This document shows positions 54,756 to 59,217 of a DNA stretch of 59,217 nt, piece by piece. Under the pieces are notes generated by a model that made no database searches, was not told the DNA's origin, and saw nothing but the letters and a program-made list of their open reading frames with translations. Position 1 is the first letter of the stretch, and the number at the start of each line of letters is the position of its first letter. Position numbers and translations under genes: made by a program. The DNA lies in NCBI GenBank assembly GCA_017857855.1, contig JAFMCI010000009.1, forward strand, positions 1 to 59,217, written 5' to 3'. Source of the stretch: Bacteroidia bacterium (lineage in GTDB: Bacteria; Bacteroidota; Bacteroidia; NS11-12g; UBA9320).

Positions 54756-55307
54756 ATGAGATATCCTCTAGTTCTTTTTGCCCTAATACTTGCAGGCGCT
54801 TCTGGTGCTCAAAGTTCATTTGAACTCTTTGGGGAATCGAAATACTTATATACGACCGTGCGCCAAGTACTCGGTGTTTCCTATAAAGTAAATACCTACA
54901 CCCACTCGTTATACTTTAGCTATGACAAAGCGAGCTCTGATCAGCGAAACGTAGGAGTAGGATATCAGTTGGGTTACACCTTGGCCAGTGGATGGGGTAT
55001 AGATGCAAGTATACAGGGTAGATTTGGAGAATTCCGTACGGGCTCCAAAGATATTGGTGGGCTGGTTGTTTCGTGTCACGGAAAATTCGTGCTGGAGGAA
55101 GGCATTGGATTGCACTATCAGCTCAAACGGAAATTTTTAAACGATAGATTAACTGTTCAGCCGTTTGTGCGTATAAGCTTTGCACAAGGTTTTGATCAAG
55201 TAGAAGAATTAGAAAATTCACCGATAAGTTACGAGTGTGATATCCCTTTACGTGATGTTTCGTATCCTTATCTAGGCTTGCAATATAGATTTAGGTTAAC
55301 GAAGTAG
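54756..55307 (+). CDS. Small outer membrane beta-barrel-like protein, function unknown
   Basis: The 183-residue protein has a signal peptide (about 1-18, ending SGAQ) and alternating amphipathic strands ending in YLGLQYRFRLTK, consistent with an eight-stranded outer membrane barrel. I do not recognise a family. It lies between pepT and the ABC pair and is preceded by only 45 bases after pepT, so it may be read from the pepT transcript. Confidence 0.7.
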   Translation: MRYPLVLFALILAGASGAQSSFELFGESKYLYTTVRQVLGVSYKVNTYTHSLYFSYDKASSDQRNVGVGYQLGYTLASGWGIDASIQGRFGEFRTGSKDIGGLVVSCHGKFVLEEGIGLHYQLKRKFLNDRLTVQPFVRISFAQGFDQVEELENSPISYECDIPLRDVSYPYLGLQYRFRLTK

Positions 55308-55390
55308 CTTATTATAAATTGAATGAAAATAAGTGGATAGTGTACTTTATAAGTTAAGAATAGCGTTCGCACAACATCATATATAAACTC

Positions 55391-56299
55391 ATGACAGAGA
55401 TTTTCAAGGTTGAGAACCTTAAAAAGAAATTTAACCGATCCGGGTTTCAACTATCCGTAGACCAGCTCTCGCTATTAGCAGGTTCAATAACGGGGGTTGT
55501 TGGAGAAAATGGAAATGGTAAAACCACATTACTTGATATTATAGCGGGAGAAACCAAAGCCAATGGTCAATTTCATTATTTTGGAATTGAAGCAAATAGC
55601 CATACCAATTGGTTAGAATTAAAAAACAATATTGGTTTTATCCCCCAGCGTATACCAAGGTGGTACGGTACACTAGAGCAAAACTTGGTAATAAAAGCTG
55701 CCTTAGAAGGTATTTCTGCCGGCAATATTGATGGAGAGTTGGACAAGTTATTAGATTTTTTAGGTTTGCAAGAATATCGAAAACTTAATTGGACTGAGAT
55801 ATCGACAGGATATAGGCTTCGATTTGAGTTAGCTCGAATTCTTATAGGCAATCCCCGATTATTGGTTTTGGATGAGCCACTAGCTAATCTAGACATAAAT
55901 ACACAACAGAAATTTCTTTCTGATTTAAAAAAATTATTAGCGAAAAAAGACTATCCATTAGCTGTAATTCTTAGTAGTCAACAATTGCATGAAATAGAAT
56001 CTGTGGCAGACCAAATGCTATTTATTAAAAAGGGAGAAGTGTTGTATAACGGAAATTTAGCCAATATAGCTCTAGACGAAGAGCATGTGTACGAGCTCCA
56101 ACTTAATGATAGAGAAGGGCATGATACAGAAGCTTACTTTGATAGTATGGGATATAAGGTATGTATTGTAGGTCCTTATTACCAAATAACCACGAAGCAA
56201 TCCGTTTCTATATTTTTAAAGACTCTGAGTGATAACGACATGGAGATTAAGTATTTTAGGAATTTGAGTAACTCAACTAAACGATTTTTTAATAACTGA
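55391..56299 (+). CDS. ABC transporter ATP-binding protein with altered H-loop
   Basis: This is a 302-residue ABC ATPase. Walker A GENGNGKTT is at residues 38-46, the Q-loop is IGFIPQR, and Walker B is LLVLDEP. The signature is STGYR rather than LSGGQ. In the H-loop the expected histidine is glutamine Q197 (LSSQQLHEIE), which normally impairs hydrolysis. A C-terminal extension (about 220-302) follows. It overlaps the next gene by one base; that gene encodes the likely membrane partner. The substrate is unknown. Confidence 0.85.
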   Translation: MTEIFKVENLKKKFNRSGFQLSVDQLSLLAGSITGVVGENGNGKTTLLDIIAGETKANGQFHYFGIEANSHTNWLELKNNIGFIPQRIPRWYGTLEQNLVIKAALEGISAGNIDGELDKLLDFLGLQEYRKLNWTEISTGYRLRFELARILIGNPRLLVLDEPLANLDINTQQKFLSDLKKLLAKKDYPLAVILSSQQLHEIESVADQMLFIKKGEVLYNGNLANIALDEEHVYELQLNDREGHDTEAYFDSMGYKVCIVGPYYQITTKQSVSIFLKTLSDNDMEIKYFRNLSNSTKRFFNN

Positions 56300-57759
56300 T
56301 GCTTCAAAGATTTAAAAACTGGGATGTTCGTATAAGCAAGTCTTATCCGAAAATATGGATTCTTGGAGTTCATATTTATCTTCCTATATTAACCATAATG
56401 GCATTAACTTTTTATGCCTTTGGGTGGGCTTATAACATAACGAATATGCCGCCTATGAGAGAAGTAAATGATTATGGATATGGCCTACTTCAATTTGCGA
56501 TTTTGCCAATGCTTCTGGCAGGAATTATGTATTTTATACGGCAAATTAAATTTAACTCTTTGCGTGTACACCACCATTTGCCTTATAAAAATCCCTACTT
56601 AAGTTTTATAACGTTCGTGATTGTATTTTTTATCATTACAGCAACGCCATTTATAGCTGGGGTAGGAATGCATCATAAGTTTAGTAAACAGATAGATGAA
56701 CGTCAATTTATTGAAGACCTGTCGATATTAAACAAAGGATATTCTCACTTTTATCAAAAGGAGTTCACTGGGGTAGTATATGCAGCATCAGTAAGCATGG
56801 TAAGTGATAGTGATTTGGAAGTAGTTCAATCTCCAGAAGGGAAGCAAACTATTGTAGAGACGTATCGGTTAGATAAAGCCACAGGTAATCTCATTCTTTA
56901 TAGAGAAATAGCTCATAGAGAGGTAGATGGCAATTATATCGGAGATACATCGTTGCAATGTTATGCGCGCTATGGTTGGGATACCATAAGTGTGGCTCAA
57001 GCTCATCAAGAAATGCACGATTTTATAGATGCTGCACCCCGATATTATGGCGAAATCAAGGATAAGGATGTTCAAAAAATTTTCATGCAACATCTCTTGC
57101 ATGTTGCCAAGTATAGAGACACAGAAGATTATAATAGTCCGGATTTTAATCAAATTGGGGATAGAAATCGTTTTGAAAGTACGTTAGGGACATATTCAGC
57201 AGTAATTACCAAGGATGACGTATTTATAGGTTCCTCATTAGGATTTTGGCTTTATTATATTATCTTCTCTCTTAGTGTGAGTACTATTTTATTTATAGTA
57301 TGTTCCGTGAGAATAATAGATTTTGGTTGGTCAATGCTAGTTGTGGCTCTTACGGGAATGTTTGTGATGATAGCCAACGGACTGCTCACTGTATTTCGCT
57401 GGTTACCTTCCAATACAGAGATTCAGTTTAACCTAATTCTTATTACGGTTCTTGTCGTTATTTTTATGTTGTTAATTGGAGCAAAATGGCTAAAATCAAG
57501 TATAAGTAAAGCGTTTACGATTGCGTTGCAGTTATTACTTCCGGCCACTGTTTTTGCTTACTTCGGACTATTTGATAATTTGCATGATTGCCCTTATCGC
57601 GGAGAAAATTGGGCTGAACAGTGCAAAGATTTTGAATATTTTACCAATACAGATTACTATTTAATGGCTTATGGGATTTGTGTTTTGGCTAGCCTATTCG
57701 GGGTATATGTTTTTAATCGCATTTATATCCGACAATACGTCCATCCAAAACAACAGTAG
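56299..57759 (+). CDS. Multi-pass membrane protein, probable partner of the adjacent ABC ATPase
   Basis: I recognise no family for this 486-residue protein. It has hydrophobic segments at about 22-48, 57-75, 95-120, 310-335, 343-370, 380-400, 410-430 and 450-475, with a large soluble domain (about 125-310) between the third and fourth, probably extracytoplasmic. The layout resembles a type of ABC-2-like permease with a long loop. The overlap with the ABC gene (TGATG) supports a two-gene transporter or a mechanical or regulatory complex. A YFxxTDYYL segment near the C-terminus has no known meaning. Confidence 0.72.
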   Translation: MLQRFKNWDVRISKSYPKIWILGVHIYLPILTIMALTFYAFGWAYNITNMPPMREVNDYGYGLLQFAILPMLLAGIMYFIRQIKFNSLRVHHHLPYKNPYLSFITFVIVFFIITATPFIAGVGMHHKFSKQIDERQFIEDLSILNKGYSHFYQKEFTGVVYAASVSMVSDSDLEVVQSPEGKQTIVETYRLDKATGNLILYREIAHREVDGNYIGDTSLQCYARYGWDTISVAQAHQEMHDFIDAAPRYYGEIKDKDVQKIFMQHLLHVAKYRDTEDYNSPDFNQIGDRNRFESTLGTYSAVITKDDVFIGSSLGFWLYYIIFSLSVSTILFIVCSVRIIDFGWSMLVVALTGMFVMIANGLLTVFRWLPSNTEIQFNLILITVLVVIFMLLIGAKWLKSSISKAFTIALQLLLPATVFAYFGLFDNLHDCPYRGENWAEQCKDFEYFTNTDYYLMAYGICVLASLFGVYVFNRIYIRQYVHPKQQ

Positions 57760-57791
57760 ACGTTACCCGATAACGAGGCAGTAGAATAAAA

Positions 57792-58001
57792 TTAAGCAGG
57801 GGCCTCTTCGCTCTTACATTCTTCGGTAGGCATTGCGCCACACATGGTGCACGCAACTCCTTCTTCTTGCATCATCGGGTTTTTACCCGCACAACCGCCT
57901 CTGACTTCTCCATTTTTTACTAAAAAAAGTCGAACGGCCATACCTATTAAGGCGATGGTTAATAGGGTAAGAATTAATCCAAGTACTACTAGAAATTGCA
58001 T
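57792..58001 (-). CDS. Small membrane protein with four cysteines, NqrM-like candidate
   Basis: The 69-residue protein has one N-terminal membrane helix (about 3-28) and a short tail with C37, C51, C54 and C62 (GGCAGK then CTMCGAMPTEEC). NqrM, the iron-delivery factor for NqrD/NqrE, has the same layout: one helix, a GSCGG motif, then a C-x-C-x3-C cluster. The spacing here differs, so this is a divergent candidate rather than a firm assignment. It lies 4.5 kb from apbE. A TACCTTTG promoter element sits four bases before the ATG. Confidence 0.75.
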   Translation of the reverse strand: MQFLVVLGLILTLLTIALIGMAVRLFLVKNGEVRGGCAGKNPMMQEEGVACTMCGAMPTEECKSEEAPA

Positions 58002-58005
58002 GACG

Positions 58006-58013
58006 CAAAGGTA
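58006..58013 (-). promoter_or_regulatory. -7 promoter element of the NqrM-like gene
   Basis: On the minus strand this reads TACCTTTG, an exact TAnnTTTG match, four bases before the start codon. The transcript would be nearly leaderless. Confidence 0.6.
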
Positions 58014-58141
58014 TTCGATTAAACATAATATAACCGGTCATTTTGCCGATACATCTGTCATATTTACCGACGAAAATGGTAAGGTAACTTTTTGGCACTA
58101 TATTCGTAAAACTTAAATTAGTAATCGTGCAAAGTCACTTT

Positions 58142-58366
58142 ATGCTTAAAAGACCAAAATTTATACCGAAATCAACCTTAGTTATTATTGCACTTGTGGT
58201 GCTTAATCTTATTGTTTTTCTGGCCGTTTCATCTGGTATAAACATAAGTCACAAGCACAGGACTACAGATAACATAATAACGAATGCAGACGATAATAAC
58301 TACTTCAAAGCAGGCGTTAATGTACTGGATTGGAGTTACGCTCTTCTTCGGTATTTTAATAAATAA
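58142..58366 (+). CDS. Small single-pass membrane protein, function unknown
   Basis: The 74-residue protein has a basic N-terminus (MLKRPKFIPKS) and one membrane helix (about 13-33), followed by a polar tail rich in Asn and Asp ending in WSYALLRYFNK. No family is recognised. A GTG at 58127 would add five residues. TATATTCG at 58099-58106 is a possible promoter element, the same octamer as before the M1 peptidase gene. It lies 81 bases upstream of the histidine kinase gene. Confidence 0.55.
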   Translation: MLKRPKFIPKSTLVIIALVVLNLIVFLAVSSGINISHKHRTTDNIITNADDNNYFKAGVNVLDWSYALLRYFNK

Positions 58367-58428
58367 GAGGTTAGTAGATATTTAGCTGACATTTAGCCTA
58401 GCTATGGCCAATATCTTATTTCTTGTTT

Positions 58429-58436
58429 TACCTTTG
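58429..58436 (+). promoter_or_regulatory. -7 promoter element of the histidine kinase gene
   Basis: TACCTTTG matches TAnnTTTG exactly, 11 bases before the ATG at 58448. Confidence 0.5.
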
Positions 58437-58447
58437 GTTTGAATAAA

Positions 58448-59217
58448 ATGGAGCACACCGTTAAGTCATTTATTAACAGCACCCAGTACAAGCAACTCAC
58501 GAAGTATAACCTTCATCATGTTTTACTTTGGCTGGTTTATTTTATGTTTTGGGTCTATGTGCTTAGTCCCGGAAGCAGCACGTTAGATTTTTATATCAAC
58601 TCATTCGTCATTGTAACTATTCATGCATTGGTGAGTTATTTTAATATCTACTTTCTCTTTCCTGTCTTTTTACAAAAAAGGGATTATTTAAAGTATTTTG
58701 CAGCAATATCACTCACTATTTCTCTTGGAACCTTTTTAGAGTCGGGTGCTTTTTTAGCCCTAAATACCATTGGTCCAGAGGATAAATTAGCGCTACTTTC
58801 CATACGTTTTTTGTTGACTTCTGCCATGGCTATAATTTACACAACGGCTATTACTATGAGTTTGAAATTAGTGAAACATTGGTACGAAAAAGAACGTCTC
58901 GCTAAAGTGTTAGAGAAGTTAAATGCCGAGACCGAACTGAAGTACCTTAAATCACAAATTAATCCGCATTTTCTGTTCAATAGTTTAAATAGTATTTACG
59001 CCTTATCACTTCAAAAATCTGATTTCACACCGGATTTAATTTTAAAACTAAGTGATATTTTGCGTTATCTGTTGTACGAAGGGAGTGAAAAAAAAGTAAG
59101 TTTAACGCAAGAGATAAAGTATTTAAGGAGTTACTTGGAGCTAGAAAAGGTTAGGCATGGAGATCGTATGGATTTGCAAATTGAAATACAAGGAGAAACA
59201 GATTCATGTGAGATAGC
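58448..59217 (+). CDS. LytS/YehU-family sensor histidine kinase, truncated by the window end
   Basis: 256 codons are visible. The N-terminal part (about 1-150) has four hydrophobic segments, and a short helix then leads to the His_kinase domain with LKSQINPHFLFNSLNSIYAL (20 residues), the phosphorylated histidine being H174. The motif LSDILRYLLYEG follows. The ATPase domain lies beyond the window. Such kinases usually pair with a LytTR-type response regulator encoded next to them, which would be expected just past the end. Confidence 0.9.
   Translation, partial: MEHTVKSFINSTQYKQLTKYNLHHVLLWLVYFMFWVYVLSPGSSTLDFYINSFVIVTIHALVSYFNIYFLFPVFLQKRDYLKYFAAISLTISLGTFLESGAFLALNTIGPEDKLALLSIRFLLTSAMAIIYTTAITMSLKLVKHWYEKERLAKVLEKLNAETELKYLKSQINPHFLFNSLNSIYALSLQKSDFTPDLILKLSDILRYLLYEGSEKKVSLTQEIKYLRSYLELEKVRHGDRMDLQIEIQGETDSCEI

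Noticed and set aside
57761-57775. Hairpin CGTTA-CCCGA-TAACG after the membrane partner gene
   Set aside because: The five-pair stem has no T run on either side at the right distance.
57844-58116. 90-residue plus-strand frame opposite the NqrM-like gene
   Set aside because: The minus-strand frame has a membrane helix, ordered cysteines and an exact promoter element; the plus-strand frame has none of these.
1-59217. Search for CRISPR arrays, insertion sequences, phage genes, tRNA and rRNA genes
   Set aside because: No regularly spaced repeats, transposase or integrase motifs, cloverleaf-like intergenic sequences or rRNA-like stretches were seen; almost all DNA is accounted for by protein genes.

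Overview
The window is a low-GC, gene-dense chromosomal segment of a Bacteroidota bacterium, most likely a member of the Flavobacteriales. The evidence is the gliding and type IX secretion genes (porT, gldD, gldE), proteins ending in type IX sorting domains, a Bacteroidota-type division and cell wall cluster without ddl or ftsK, a MraY with a lineage-type insertion, TAnnTTTG promoter elements and few Shine-Dalgarno sequences. A Na+-pumping NADH:quinone oxidoreductase (Nqr) operon and a menaquinone methyltransferase point to a respiring, possibly marine or brackish organism. MurE carries the meso-diaminopimelate signature. I see no rRNA, tRNA, insertion sequence, prophage or CRISPR array, and no stretch above 300 bases lacks a gene.

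Layout. (1) About 170-15090 is one complete 13-gene dcw cluster (mraZ to ftsZ), nearly every junction overlapping or within a few bases, led by three MraZ boxes and closed by a strong terminator. (2) About 15200-30200 is mostly accessory and envelope genes: an unrecognised 802-residue protein, a small protein that may be a divergent DNA polymerase III psi subunit, ilvE, a tandem OmpA protein, a lipoprotein-porin pair, a flavin oxidoreductase and LTA-synthase-like pair, and two divergent type IX cargo genes (a gingipain-fold protein with a lost catalytic dyad, and an M1 peptidase) sharing one symmetric promoter. (3) About 30200-38080 holds engB-rluE, then the plus-strand run ubiE, porT, tgt, a four-helix-bundle gene, lptG, truB, ribF and an M23 peptidase. 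(4) About 38090-46210 holds mutY-ssb-gldE-gldD on the minus strand and, divergently, HU, a TPR protein, a 30-residue ribosome-type peptide, rng and rlmH, then a small basic protein and an MFS transporter. (5) About 46300-53340 is nqrABCDEF-apbE. (6) The end carries pepT, a small barrel protein, an atypical ABC pair, a cysteine-rich small membrane protein resembling NqrM, and the start of a LytS-type histidine kinase.

Functional links. The dcw proteins make lipid II and build the divisome. NqrB and NqrC carry the SGAT flavinylation motifs served by ApbE, and NqrD and NqrE carry the iron-site cysteines that the NqrM-like protein could help to load. PorT, GldD and GldE belong to the secretion and gliding machinery whose cargo includes the two proteins encoded at 25783-30203.

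The most interesting candidates are: an intrinsic terminator embedded in the signal-peptide codons of apbE, the NqrM-like protein, the degenerate C25 fold, the shared palindromic promoter, the psi-like protein, and an ABC ATPase with a glutamine in place of the H-loop histidine. All calls come from reading the sequence by eye; no database search was run.
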